A program made the position numbers and the translations under genes. The notes beneath the pieces were generated by a model that was given only the letters and a program-made list of their open reading frames with translations, did no database searches and was not told the DNA's origin. From Shewanella vesiculosa (GTDB lineage Bacteria > Pseudomonadota > Gammaproteobacteria > Enterobacterales > Shewanellaceae), in NCBI RefSeq assembly GCF_021560015.1, contig NZ_CP073588.1, positions 4,706,001-4,770,000 on the forward strand: a DNA stretch of 64,000 nucleotides. Direction: 5' to 3'. How positions within the stretch are numbered: the stretch's first letter is position 1; each line of letters opens with the position of its first letter. Below, one piece after another: positions 42,801 to 52,039 of the stretch.

Positions 42801-43775
42801 TTGGGTTTAGATGACTACGTAAATACGTTTGGCGTGTATTGCAAACGTCTATATGGACAAAGGGTAAAAAAATTAACCATTGATGCCCAATTTACTTGTC
42901 CTAATCGTGATGGCACCTTAGGAGTGGGAGGGTGTACTTTTTGCAACGTTGCCTCATTCAGTGGTGAACGAGGTAGAGAACAACCGATAGCGATACAATT
43001 AACTGAAGGCAAAGTACGTGCGCAATCGGCAAAAAAACCTCTTCGGTGAATACAAATACTGCACCCACAGCTAAATATATTGCTTATTTTCAAGCTTACA
43101 CTAGTACTTTATGATGAGTATGAAGTGCTTAAGCAAAAATATGATCAAGCGCTGGAGGATAGCGATATTGTAGGGTTACATATTGGTACTCGTCCTGATT
43201 GTGTTCCTGATCAAGTAATTGATTTACTGGTTGAGTATCAACAACGAGGGATAGAAGTATGGCTAGAATTAGGCTTACAAACCGCCAATGATCATACTTT
43301 AAAGCGGATTAATCGTGGCCATCTGTTATGCGAATATCGTCGGACGGTAAAAAATGCCCGCGCTAGAGGCATTAAAGTGTGTACTCATTTGATATTAGGG
43401 CTCCCAGGCGAAACGTCGATTGACTATTTTAATAGCTTACAAACTGTATTAGGCATAGGTGTAGATGGACTTAAATTACATCCTTTACATGTTGTTGAAG
43501 GCAGCACGATGGCGAAGCAATGGCGTTATAATGCTATGCCATTATTGACCCTTGAAGAGTATGCCGCTGAAGCTGCAAAACTTATTCGATATACTCCAAA
43601 AAATATTATCTTTCATCGGGTAACTGCTTATGCCAAAAAACCAATCTTACTCGCCCCAGATTGGTGTGCTTTTCGCTGGGATGGCTTGGTTGCGATCGTA
43701 AACGAGTTACGTGACTTTGGTGGGCAAGGCAGTGCATTAATCGCTAGCCAACCTAAAACCTCCTGGGGCGAGTGA
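42801..43775 (+). pseudogene. TIGR01212-family radical SAM protein (YhcC-like), frameshifted
   Basis: Reads as the YhcC/TIGR01212 family: VNTFGVYCKRLYGQRVKKLT, then the cluster cysteines in FTCPNRDGTLGVGGCTFCN, and further along IGTRPDCVPD, WLELGLQTANDHTLKRINRGH and LKLHPLHVVEG. The first frame (from TTG 42801) stops at 43049 after an A7 run at 43031-43037 where one A seems missing. The intended frame continues as VNTNTAPTAKYIAYFQAYTST. A second change, an extra T at 43108-43110, puts the rest in the third stretch, which runs to 43775. Undoing both indels gives one reading frame of about 324 codons. The family is an uncharacterised Fe-S enzyme, possibly tRNA-modifying. Error or recent inactivation. 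Confidence 0.85.
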
Positions 43776-44055
43776 TCGCTGCGGGTCAATTATTGGCAAT
43801 CAAATAGGTTCAACATTTAGGTCGATTTTTGTGATGTTATATAGGAATGATAACTATTATCACTAAAAAATTGGCTGAAAAATTATCAATGTGAGGTATT
43901 TTTAAACATTGGTAATACCAGTTGAGTAGTTATGTTGAAAAAATGTGATATTTTGTCATTAAATAGCGGTTAAATATTAGCAAGCCTTGCATAGGGTATT
44001 TTACTCGGTATCATATTTATAACTTTATAGCGTTATATTTGATAGAGGTGCCTTA
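43776..44055. other. Spacer before hptA
   Basis: About 280 bp of AT-rich DNA between the radical SAM gene and hptA. It presumably contains the hptA promoter; nothing specific is visible. Confidence 0.3.
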
Positions 44056-44418
44056 ATGGCCACAACGCAGTTAGACTCAATATTGGATCTCAATACGCTT
44101 GAGCAATATATCAGTGCCATTGGAGCTGGAACGTTATTGAAAAGCGTAGTGTTATTCGAGCAGCTAATGCCTGAATATATCAGCAGCCTAGTGAAAGCGG
44201 GTGATGCAAATAAAGACACCTTATGTGCAGAAGCTCATAAATTTAAAGGTGCAGCAGGGTCTGTTGGCCTGAAACGCATTCAGCAATTTTCACAGTTATT
44301 ACAACACGGTGAAGAAGCTAAATGGGAAACCGAACACAAGGTATGGCTTGCTGCAATCGTTGAGCATGCTGCCAAAGATTTACAACAGTTGAAAGTATAC
44401 TTGGAAGCAAAAGCGTAA
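44056..44418 (+). CDS. hptA: Histidine phosphotransfer protein HptA
   Basis: A 120-residue all-helical Hpt protein. The phosphoryl-accepting histidine is His61 in HKFKGAAGSVGL, preceded by an acidic LFEQLMPEYISSL helix. No other domain is present. In Shewanella oneidensis the stand-alone HptA (as I recall SO_1327, in the same place between gltB and oxyR) passes phosphate from the sensor ArcS to ArcA, replacing the Hpt domain missing from that sensor. Position and sequence suggest the same here. A terminator follows. The regulator and kinase are encoded elsewhere. Confidence 0.88.
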   Translation: MATTQLDSILDLNTLEQYISAIGAGTLLKSVVLFEQLMPEYISSLVKAGDANKDTLCAEAHKFKGAAGSVGLKRIQQFSQLLQHGEEAKWETEHKVWLAAIVEHAAKDLQQLKVYLEAKA

Positions 44419-44485
44419 TTTCCATTATGCTAGTCACTATCAGTTTAGATAAATACCTAGACGAGTGCTGAAAGTCATGCTGTTT

Positions 44486-44514
44486 AAGTGCCTCTTATTT
44501 AAGGGGCATTTTTT
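44486..44514 (+). terminator. Terminator after hptA
   Basis: Stem AAGTGCCTCTTA / TAAGGGGCATT (with G-U pairs) followed by six T. Fits intrinsic termination of hptA. Confidence 0.7.
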
Positions 44515-44609
44515 ATGGGCTTTTGTTTCGATTAGCCCATTGATGTCTTGGTTTTTTTGGCTTATTTAATTCACTATTTGAATTAACATAGATAAGGGTA
44601 ATCGTTTAT

Positions 44610-45534
44610 ATGAAAAATCTTCCTAGCCTTAAAAACCTTTATTATTTAGTTCATTTACATCAAGAACAAAATTTTAATCGCGCTGCCAAGATATGCTTTG
44701 TGAGCCAATCAACATTATCAAGTGGGATTCAAAATCTTGAAGAGCAACTGGGTTACCAGTTAATTGAACGCGATCATAAATCCTTTATGTTTACTGCTAT
44801 TGGCGAAGAAGTGGTTGAGCGAGCTCGCAATATTTTAACCGATGTCGATGACTTAGTTGAGTTAGTTAAAAATCAAGGCGAACCCATGACTGGAGAGATC
44901 CGCTTAGGGTGTATTCCGACCATAGCGCCATTCTTACTCAGTCGAGTGGTTAAATTATGCCAGCAAGATTATCCCAAACTCAGCTTGTTATTAAAAGAAG
45001 ATACCACTGAGCGTTTGTTGGATGCGTTAGCCAAAGGTGAGTTATCTATTGATATTGGCGTTACCCGTGGACACGAGTGGTTTTCATAGTATGAAAGTCG
45101 GTATTGATCCGTTTAAAATGGTAATGCATAAAGAGGTATCGCAACAATTAGTGCAACCTATCGACTACCAAAAAATGCCTGATGAAAGTATTTTTTTACT
45201 CCAAGCTGAACATTGTATTACCGGACACGCAATAACAGCATGCCAATTGGGTGATAGTGCCAAAATTAATCCCTTTGCTGCCACGAGTCTGCATACTTTA
45301 GTACAGATGGTAAACAGTAAACTTGGTACTACATTTTTACCCCAAATGGCTATTGATACAGGGATTTTAACGGATACCGATCTGGTTGCTATCGATCCAC
45401 CTGGTGAAGCCCCTTACCGTGATATCGGTTTAGTTTGGCGTCAAACTACCAGTCGTATTTCAACGTTCAGAACCTTAGGTTTGGCCATTCAGAAAAAGCT
45501 GTTAGCACAAGTGTTACCGAATAAGATCGGTTAG
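44610..45534 (+). pseudogene. oxyR: OxyR hydrogen-peroxide regulator, frameshifted
   Basis: LysR-type regulator split in two frames. The N-terminal frame (MKNLPSLKNLYYLVHLHQ, helix-turn-helix AAKICFVSQSTLSSGI) runs to about 45054 and then stops at 45089. The C-terminal frame resumes with LALPVDTSGFHS and continues to 45534. It carries the OxyR redox pair as C-x8-C (EHCITGHAITAC), matching E. coli Cys199/Cys208 spacing. Two T missing at GATATT|GGCG near 45055 (or one extra base) explains the break and gives about 308 residues. In S. oneidensis oxyR (as I recall SO_1328) is also next to hptA. Error or genuine loss cannot be told apart here. Confidence 0.85.
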
Positions 45535-45565
45535 AGACTCATTTGGAGAATGTTGAAGCCTCAAT

Positions 45566-45595
45566 AAATGGCAAGTCGTAATACTTGCCATTTTT
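45566..45595 (+). terminator. Terminator after oxyR
   Basis: 11-bp stem (AAATGGCAAGT / ACTTGCCATTT) with a 6-base loop and a T-run. It lies between oxyR and the convergent cyaC and may act on both strands. Confidence 0.75.
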
Positions 45596-45626
45596 GTTAT
45601 TAACTGACTTCAACTAGCAGAGGGAG

Positions 45627-46697
45627 TTATTTTATTGGAGCAACACCATACACTTCAGTTGGATGCTTTTTACCCTTTAGCATAATAGGCCCTAAGTCAG
45701 TCAGTTGATACTGGCTATTTTGCTGTTCAAGTCGATGCACTACATCCCCTGAGAGTAACATTCTTTGACCGAGTGGGTTACATTGATCTTGCAGTCGAGC
45801 CAGAGTGTTTAATACATCACTAAAGAAACTAATTTCTTGCTTATGAACACCAACAACTGCGGCGACAACTTGGCCACAGTGGGCTGCTGCTTTGAATTTG
45901 GGCACAAAACCATATTGCTGTTCAAAGTATTTTCTCTGCCACTGAAGTTGCTGACAAAACTCAAAATAGATATTCATGCAACGGTCATGTTTAATGCCTT
46001 GTTCTAACGGCCAGTGGATCAATACTGCATCACCCATATAGCGATAAATTTCCGCTTCATTATCGGTCACCGTATCTGCAAGCATACTAAAGCTGTCTTG
46101 AATCAAGCGGCTAAAGCGATAGTCACCTAACGTTTCTGCATGAGCGGTTGATGACACCATATCGATAAACAAGAACAATTGTTGCTCATAACGTGGCTTG
46201 TGATATTTACCCATGCCAATATTTAGTAATACTTTTGGGCCTACCAACAGCGACATTTGTTCAATAAAAGCTAAGCTGACCCGCACCACAACAAGGTAAA
46301 CCACTAATGCCTGGAATGATGGACTGTAAATAATTTGCACCGTAAGCATTTGCCGCAATGTCACCATGTGATTCTCTATGGCCCACATGTTTAAAAATTG
46401 TGTCACATACGCTAAGGTCGTCGCCCCGAGTAATAGAAACAAGCCTTTAAATACGACTGAAAATAAATAAGGTAAACGACTGATGGCGCTAAAGTCAGCA
46501 ATCAGGTTCGACATCCAATGCAAACAGCCAAATACAATGCCCATCATCACAGCAAGTGTGGCTAAATCGGCACTTCCAACTGCCCACTCAGGTAGTTGTG
46601 ATGATTGTGAGTAACGAAAAAAAACGAAAGAAGCCATTGCTACACACCAGGCAAAAATAGCGAACAATAATTTTTGTGTTTGACGGCGTGCTTTCAC
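45627..46697 (-). CDS. cyaC: Membrane-bound class III adenylate cyclase
   Basis: A 356-residue protein. The N-terminal half has five or so membrane segments (KLLFAIFAWCVAMASFVFF and onward). The C-terminal half is a class III nucleotidyl cyclase domain with the metal-binding FLFIDMVSSTAHAE, YRYMGDAVLIHWP and AAAHCGQVVAAVVG. It makes cAMP. In S. oneidensis the orthologue in this position (CyaC, as I recall SO_1329) supplies cAMP for CRP-dependent anaerobic respiration. The start appears to be GTG 46697. Adenylate rather than guanylate specificity is inferred from the orthology. Confidence 0.87.
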   Translation of the reverse strand: MKARRQTQKLLFAIFAWCVAMASFVFFRYSQSSQLPEWAVGSADLATLAVMMGIVFGCLHWMSNLIADFSAISRLPYLFSVVFKGLFLLLGATTLAYVTQFLNMWAIENHMVTLRQMLTVQIIYSPSFQALVVYLVVVRVSLAFIEQMSLLVGPKVLLNIGMGKYHKPRYEQQLFLFIDMVSSTAHAETLGDYRFSRLIQDSFSMLADTVTDNEAEIYRYMGDAVLIHWPLEQGIKHDRCMNIYFEFCQQLQWQRKYFEQQYGFVPKFKAAAHCGQVVAAVVGVHKQEISFFSDVLNTLARLQDQCNPLGQRMLLSGDVVHRLEQQNSQYQLTDLGPIMLKGKKHPTEVYGVAPIK

Positions 46698-46869
46698 GGA
46701 GAATGTGGTTGCCTAAATGACTTAGTATATAAGAGGGGTAGTCTATAGAAATTTTGCTTACTTGTGATATTTTATTTCTGATTTAGATCAATAGAAGTGA
46801 AGAAACTGCTGCACTAGTACAAGTTTTTTCGATATTAATAATCATAGTCAGGGTTGTGATTGTGGCAGA

Positions 46870-47538
46870 TTATGAGAATGCATTAGCTAAGATCTGTTGC
46901 GTAAAGTTAATTTTAAGGTAAAACCCTCGAGGATTGGATAATTGTATACTGCCATCTTCGGCGATGCTTTCTGTGAGTGCTTTACTATTAGCCGCTTTTG
47001 GTCGTAATTGCAGTACCTCTCCATGACGGGCGCTAATTTTATCTACCTTGCCTAAGGTAATAAGCTCCATTATCTCTTCCCAATCTTGTTGTAACTGTCT
47101 GGCTTGATCTCTGTTGGGTTGCCATAGTATGGGTGTGCCTATACGTCTTTGCCCAACAGGAATACTCCGCTCACCTTCAACAGGAACCCATAACACTCTC
47201 TGCAATTTATGGTAAACCAGACTATTCTCCCAAGTCATGCCTTGAATATTCGTCAGTGGGGCCACAGTGACATAAGTCGTTTCTAGTGGTTTGCCGTTAT
47301 GATCAATCGGGATCGTTTTCAGCTCAACGCCTAAATGCAGAAAGTCTTGTTCAGGTTTTGAGCCCGCAAGCGCACCTAATTCAGATTCAATAAGTTGACC
47401 TACCCAGCCTTTATCTCTTCGCAAATCCACCGGTACTTCTATGTGATTATCTCTGGCAATATCCGCTAAACAAATGCCTGCCATATTGTGGGCTCTTTGC
47501 ATTAATTCATTGAGGTTTAAGGGCGATGATTTAGCCAT
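46870..47538 (-). CDS. mutH: DNA mismatch repair endonuclease MutH
   Basis: Methyl-directed nicking enzyme that cuts the unmethylated strand at hemimethylated GATC. At 222 residues it is family length. The DxnExK catalytic pattern is visible around [15 protein letters not shown], with [14 protein letters not shown] and the [11 protein letters not shown] region later. Its presence implies Dam methylation. It is divergent from rppH, with a 764-bp spacer that holds DnaA boxes (see DARS2 candidate). Confidence 0.96.
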   Translation of the reverse strand: MAKSSPLNLNELMQRAHNMAGICLADIARDNHIEVPVDLRRDKGWVGQLIESELGALAGSKPEQDFLHLGVELKTIPIDHNGKPLETTYVTVAPLTNIQGMTWENSLVYHKLQRVLWVPVEGERSIPVGQRRIGTPILWQPNRDQARQLQQDWEEIMELITLGKVDKISARHGEVLQLRPKAANSKALTESIAEDGSIQLSNPRGFYLKINFTQQILANAFS

Positions 47539-48302
47539 TTGATGATAATTTACCTTTGAGAACGTGGGGGGCGCTGGCGATTAATACTGACACGCTATGC
47601 TATCAAGTAATATTGATTGATAACAAGTTTAGTTAGTTGTACCTGGGTTGGTTGAAAAATAACCGCATTTTGTTTGGGTAAAGTTATTCGCTTAAAATCT
47701 TCTGTAGGATGCTGTTTTAAAATGAATTTTTTAACTACGACTGTTTTTATAATATACTTGTCCCAAGTTACACTCGTTTTTCCCCTACATTTCACACATA
47801 CTTATCCACAGATTTAATGGATAAGTACAAGTTTATGGCTCTTTAACTGATTAAAAACCCCAAGTCAACGTAATAAAATGGCTTTTTTACGGGTTTAATT
47901 TAAAATAAGCCTTGTTATTTGTGTATAACTTAAGTTGCTAAATGAGTGATTAGCTATCTCAATTAGGCTTGTGTGTTTTTTGTACTATTGCAGCGATCTA
48001 GCATTTTTTGAATTTATTTAAAATTTTAAGTTACTGTTTATATGGAATTATAATATAATTCTCAGCAGTTTTATTCAAAAGGATATTAGTTGGTTTTTAG
48101 CCTGTTATTAAGGTTTACCAAAGTTTCGAACAGAGATATCCACAGATTTTGTGGATAATCCACAAAGTGGTTTTGTATAATTGTTGATAATTTTGATTTA
48201 TTCACATTGTTATTCAATTATCCACAGTAAATAGAGGTTTGCCGATAGGCATGCTTTGTGAAACAATCAAACGATATAAAATTTGTTATTTTCGGAGTCC
48301 AT
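47539..48302. other. mutH-rppH spacer, AT-rich, DnaA-box bearing
   Basis: A 764-bp gene-free stretch, unusually long for this window and very AT-rich. It contains six matches to the DnaA box and probably both mutH and rppH promoters. The short frames in it have no protein-like character. Confidence 0.8.
47802..48226. other. DnaA-box cluster, DARS2-like candidate
   Basis: DnaA boxes: TTATCCACA perfect at 47802-47810 and 48218-48226 (plus strand) and at 48150-48158 (minus strand, TGTGGATAA). ATATCCACA at 48136-48144, TAATCCACA at 48156-48164 (overlapping the inverted box) and TTATTCACA at 48198-48206 each differ by one base. The central group at 48136-48164 has boxes in both orientations, as in DARS cores. 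In E. coli DARS2, which recharges DnaA with ATP, lies in the mutH-rppH spacer. Function here is inferred from box content and conserved location. Confidence 0.65.
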
Positions 48303-48821
48303 GTGATTGATAGCGACGGCTTTCGCGCAAATGTGGGCATCATTATCTGTAATAAATTTGGACAAGTTATGTGGGCCAGACGTTTTGGCCAACATTCATG
48401 GCAGTTTCCACAAGGTGGGTTGGATGATGGCGAGTCTGCAGAAGAAGCCATGTATCGAGAACTTTACGAAGAAGTGGGGCTAAGACCTGAACATGTTCAA
48501 ATTTTAACGTCCACGCGCTCTTGGTTACGTTACCGTTTACCTAAGCGTTTGGTACGCCAAGAAAGCAAACCTGTTTGCATTGGCCAAAAACAGAAATGGT
48601 TTTTACTACAATTGAAAGGTCACGATAATACCATTAACTTGAATTCTTCAGGTCATCCAGAGTTTGATGATTGGCGTTGGGTCAGTTATTGGTATCCTGT
48701 TCGTCAGGTAGTGTCTTTTAAACGCGACGTATATAGAAAGGTAATGAAAGAGTTCGCATCGACGACATTAGCGCTACAAACGCGCGAATTTAGTAAAAAA
48801 CGAAGCAAACAACGGAGTTAA
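48303..48821 (+). CDS. rppH: RNA pyrophosphohydrolase
   Basis: Nudix hydrolase that removes pyrophosphate from mRNA 5' ends and so starts RNase E-dependent decay. The Nudix box is complete ([20 protein letters not shown] followed by VGL), and the protein is 172 residues. I start at GTG 48303, giving the conserved [17 protein letters not shown] with GGAG 5-6 bases upstream; the frame opens at 48258 but the extra 15 residues are not family-like. It precedes ptsP by about 24 bp. Confidence 0.95.
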   Translation: MIDSDGFRANVGIIICNKFGQVMWARRFGQHSWQFPQGGLDDGESAEEAMYRELYEEVGLRPEHVQILTSTRSWLRYRLPKRLVRQESKPVCIGQKQKWFLLQLKGHDNTINLNSSGHPEFDDWRWVSYWYPVRQVVSFKRDVYRKVMKEFASTTLALQTREFSKKRSKQRS

Positions 48822-48845
48822 CTGATTTCAAAGAGGATTGGAACA

Positions 48846-51086
48846 GTGTTAAATATGCTCAGGGATATTACTCAAGCTGTTGCGAGAGCCAACAGCCTTG
48901 AAAGTGCATTAACCATATTAGTGTCACAAACTCGATTAGCGATGGCTACCCATTGCTGTTCTATCTATATCCTTGAACAACAACATCTTGTGTTATCGGC
49001 CACCGAAGGGCTAGAAAAATCTGCTGTTGGCCGCGTCAGTATGCCACTATCTGAAGGGTTAGTTGGCTTAGTTGCCGAACGTGAAGAAGCTATTAACCTT
49101 GCTGATGCCCGTATTCACCCTCGCTTTAAATTATTCCCAGAAGCTGCAGAAGAAGAATATCGGGCATTTTTAGCTGTACCGATCATTTTTCAAAAACAGG
49201 TTGTCGGCGTTATTGTGGTGCAACAGCCCGAAGCGCGTCAGTTCAGTGAAAACGAAGAAGCATTTTTAATGACCTTGGCAGCGCAACTTGCTGTCGTTGT
49301 GCGAAGCTTAAAGCACAAGGCGGCCATTACCAATGTGCAGCAACAAGTTGTTTTCAGTGGTGAAACAGCGTCAAGCGGTATTGCCATTGCTCATGGTCTA
49401 GTGTTAGGTGGTTTGATTTCACTGGAACAGGCCGAGATCCGATGTACTGATGTTGATGTTGAAATTCTGCGCTTAAAGTTAGCCGTACAGCGTTGTAAAG
49501 ACATGCTGACGTCAATATCGCAACGTTTTGAACGCGAAAAATCTGCTGATGTTGCCTCTATATTTACTGCATTTCAATTACTGCTCGATGATTCGAGTCT
49601 CGGTGGCGAGTATGCCCGTGAAGTCGCATTAGGCTGGCAAGCTGAGTCTGCTATCAGTCGGGTGTCTATTCGCTATATTGAGCAGTTTTTAGCGATGGAA
49701 GATCCTTACCTCAAAGAGCGCGCCAGTGATATTCGAGAGCTCGGGCAGAAGTTGCTTCGACAACTGATAGAGCCTGGCCGACTGGAATTAGAACCGGATA
49801 AACCGGTTATATTAGTCGCAAAAGAAGTGGATGCCACTTTACTGGCAGAGTTTCCGCGGCAAAAGTTGGCTGGGATTGTCACCGAGCGTGGTGGAGTAAA
49901 TGCTCATGCCGCTATTTTAGCGCGTGCGCTAGGTGTACCAGCTATTGTTGGCGTTGATGAAGTCTTATCCATCGATATTGATCAAAAGCTATTAGTATTA
50001 AATGCTAATCGTGGTCAGCTATTGGTATCGCCTTCACCCGCTGTGATAGAAGAGTACCAATTACTGATTGATGCCGATGTTGAAAAACAAAAGCAATTTT
50101 CTGCCGAGTTGGGTTTACCCTCTATTACCACCGATGGTGAGCGGATCCATTTGTATCTCAATGCAGGGTTACTCAGTGGTATCGCATCTGAAATAGCAGA
50201 ATGTGCCGATGGTATTGGGTTGTATCGAACTGAAATCCTATTTATGTTGCATCAACGCTTTCCGAGTGAAAGTGAACAAATCAATGTCTATCGCCAAGTA
50301 TTAGATGCTGCAGGTGATAGACCTGTGGTGATGCGTACATTGGATGTGGGTGGTGACAAACCACTACCGTATTTTCCGATTAAAGAAGATAACCCATTTT
50401 TAGGCTGGCGCGGCATTCGGTTATCACTGGATCATCCTGAATTATTTTTAGTGCAGTTACGGGCGATGTTACAAGCGGCAAGTCACGGTAATCAATTACA
50501 AATATTACTGCCAATGGTCAGTAATTTAGATGAAATAGATCAAACCTTAAAATATTTGGATCAAGCATTTATTGAATTAAGCCAAGAGTTAAATACTATT
50601 TTGGTTAGGCCAAAAGTTGGTGTAATGCTTGAAGTACCAGCATTATTATACCAGTTACATGATGTGGCGAAGCGAGTTGACTTTGTTTCTGTCGGTAGTA
50701 ATGATTTAACGCAGTATTTGCTGGCTGTCGATCGAAATAATCCGAGTGTGAGTTCGCTATTTGACAGTTATCACCCAGGTATTCTTAGAGCCCTTAAACG
50801 CGCGGTTGATGAGTGTAAACTGTATGATTTAGATGTGAGTGTGTGTGGTGAACTTGCTGGAGAACCCTACGGCGCCTTGCTTTTAGTTGCTATGGGGTAT
50901 AACAAACTCAGTATGAACCAAGGCAGCTTAGCGAGGATTAATTTTTTACTTAGACGTGTCTCAAAACAACAGTTATCTGAATTGCTGGAGTCTATTTTAC
51001 AGCAATCAAATGGTAATCAAGTTCGAGGCTTACTCGCTCATTTTTTACAACAGCATGATTTAGCAGACTTAATTAATATGGATTAG
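48846..51086 (+). CDS. ptsP: PTS enzyme I-Ntr (PtsP)
   Basis: Phosphoenolpyruvate-protein phosphotransferase of the nitrogen PTS, 746 residues. An N-terminal GAF sensor domain (residues about 15-160) precedes the PEP-utiliser domains. The active histidine lies in GGVNAHAAILARALG, and the PEP-binding block contains GIGLYRTEILFM and VGSNDLTQYLLAVDRN. The GTG start at 48846 aligns with the E. coli N-terminus (MLxxLRxI). It follows rppH as in E. coli. Its partners NPr and EIIA-Ntr are elsewhere. Confidence 0.95.
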   Translation: MLNMLRDITQAVARANSLESALTILVSQTRLAMATHCCSIYILEQQHLVLSATEGLEKSAVGRVSMPLSEGLVGLVAEREEAINLADARIHPRFKLFPEAAEEEYRAFLAVPIIFQKQVVGVIVVQQPEARQFSENEEAFLMTLAAQLAVVVRSLKHKAAITNVQQQVVFSGETASSGIAIAHGLVLGGLISLEQAEIRCTDVDVEILRLKLAVQRCKDMLTSISQRFEREKSADVASIFTAFQLLLDDSSLGGEYAREVALGWQAESAISRVSIRYIEQFLAMEDPYLKERASDIRELGQKLLRQLIEPGRLELEPDKPVILVAKEVDATLLAEFPRQKLAGIVTERGGVNAHAAILARALGVPAIVGVDEVLSIDIDQKLLVLNANRGQLLVSPSPAVIEEYQLLIDADVEKQKQFSAELGLPSITTDGERIHLYLNAGLLSGIASEIAECADGIGLYRTEILFMLHQRFPSESEQINVYRQVLDAAGDRPVVMRTLDVGGDKPLPYFPIKEDNPFLGWRGIRLSLDHPELFLVQLRAMLQAASHGNQLQILLPMVSNLDEIDQTLKYLDQAFIELSQELNTILVRPKVGVMLEVPALLYQLHDVAKRVDFVSVGSNDLTQYLLAVDRNNPSVSSLFDSYHPGILRALKRAVDECKLYDLDVSVCGELAGEPYGALLLVAMGYNKLSMNQGSLARINFLLRRVSKQQLSELLESILQQSNGNQVRGLLAHFLQQHDLADLINMD

Positions 51087-51166
51087 TCGTTTGATTTAAT
51101 CGGCTTGATAACTCGCTGTTGTGGTTTTTGATAATATTGCCAAGTGTCGCTCTTAAGGATGTCATC

Positions 51167-51967
51167 GTGGATAGTTTACTGCAGGTCTTTTTAATATGTC
51201 TTTTGCTGGGATCCGTTGTGGGTTTTTTAGCCGGCCTTCTAGGTATTGGAGGGGGATTAATTATTGTGCCTGCTCTGTTGTATATCTTACCCTCAGTGGG
51301 CATTAGCTCGGTTCAACTCACTCACGTCGCTATCGCTACATCACTGGCGTCGATTATTTTAACGTCTATGTCTTCAGCTGCTGCCCATCATAAACGCGGT
51401 AATATTCCTTGGGCGTTATTTAAACCTATTTTACCCGGCATTGTGATTGGTTCTCTAGCGTCAGCATTTGTGTCTGAGCAAATTGCATCGGATGATTTAC
51501 AGCAGGCCTTCGCCATTTTTGTCGTGTTAATGGCTGTACAAATGGCGTTTCCGTTTAAAGTGAAAACGGGAAGTAGTCTGCCTAATTTTGCCGTGCTATT
51601 TATCATCTCAATTTTGATAGCGCTAACCGCTGGGCTAATGGGGATTGGTGGTGGAGTACTGCTAGTTCCATTTTTGAGTTATTGCGGTTTACAAATGCGC
51701 CAAGCTGTTGGGTTTTCATCGGCAACCGGAATGCTTATTGCTGTATCCGGTACCATTGGTTATATCATCGCGGGATTTGATGTACCGAATTTACCCGAGG
51801 GCTCGGTAGGATACATTTATTTACCCGCATTAATCGGGATTATTATTAGCTCAATGTTGTGCGCGCCTATCGGTGTAAAAGCGGCAAGCTCTTGGCCCAC
51901 GCCAGTGTTGAAAAAAATCTTTGCTTGCTTGCTTGTTGTTGTAGGATTGAAACTACTAACGAGTTAA
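51167..51967 (+). CDS. TauE/SafE (TSUP) family membrane transporter
   Basis: A 266-residue inner-membrane protein with 7-8 hydrophobic segments and the two TSUP repeats, each starting with a Gly-rich motif: FLAGLLGIGGGLIIVPAL and TAGLMGIGGGVLLVPFL. Family members export or import sulfite, sulfoacetate or similar organosulfur anions; the substrate is unknown here. The GTG at 51167 has AAGGA 7 bases upstream and is preferred to the frame start at 51119. It lies about 80 bp past ptsP and ends in a strong bidirectional terminator facing thyA. Confidence 0.88.
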   Translation: MDSLLQVFLICLLLGSVVGFLAGLLGIGGGLIIVPALLYILPSVGISSVQLTHVAIATSLASIILTSMSSAAAHHKRGNIPWALFKPILPGIVIGSLASAFVSEQIASDDLQQAFAIFVVLMAVQMAFPFKVKTGSSLPNFAVLFIISILIALTAGLMGIGGGVLLVPFLSYCGLQMRQAVGFSSATGMLIAVSGTIGYIIAGFDVPNLPEGSVGYIYLPALIGIIISSMLCAPIGVKAASSWPTPVLKKIFACLLVVVGLKLLTS

Positions 51968-51976
51968 GCCTAAACA

Positions 51977-52026
51977 ATAACAAAAATGGCGTTGTTCAAG
52001 TATTTGAACAACGCCATTTTTGTTAT
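51977..52026. terminator. Bidirectional terminator between TSUP gene and thyA
   Basis: A 23-bp perfect stem with a GTAT loop, arms 51977-51999 and 52004-52026, core AAAAATGGCGTTGTTC. It separates two convergent genes and has T-runs on both strands. Confidence 0.9.
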
Positions 52027-52039
52027 GAGCGAAAGCAGA

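Noticed and set aside
47595..47795. Minus-strand 66-codon frame upstream of mutH
   Set aside because: Low-complexity Lys/Ile/Val-rich translation, no ribosome-binding site, no family likeness; lies in the AT-rich spacer and is best explained by chance.
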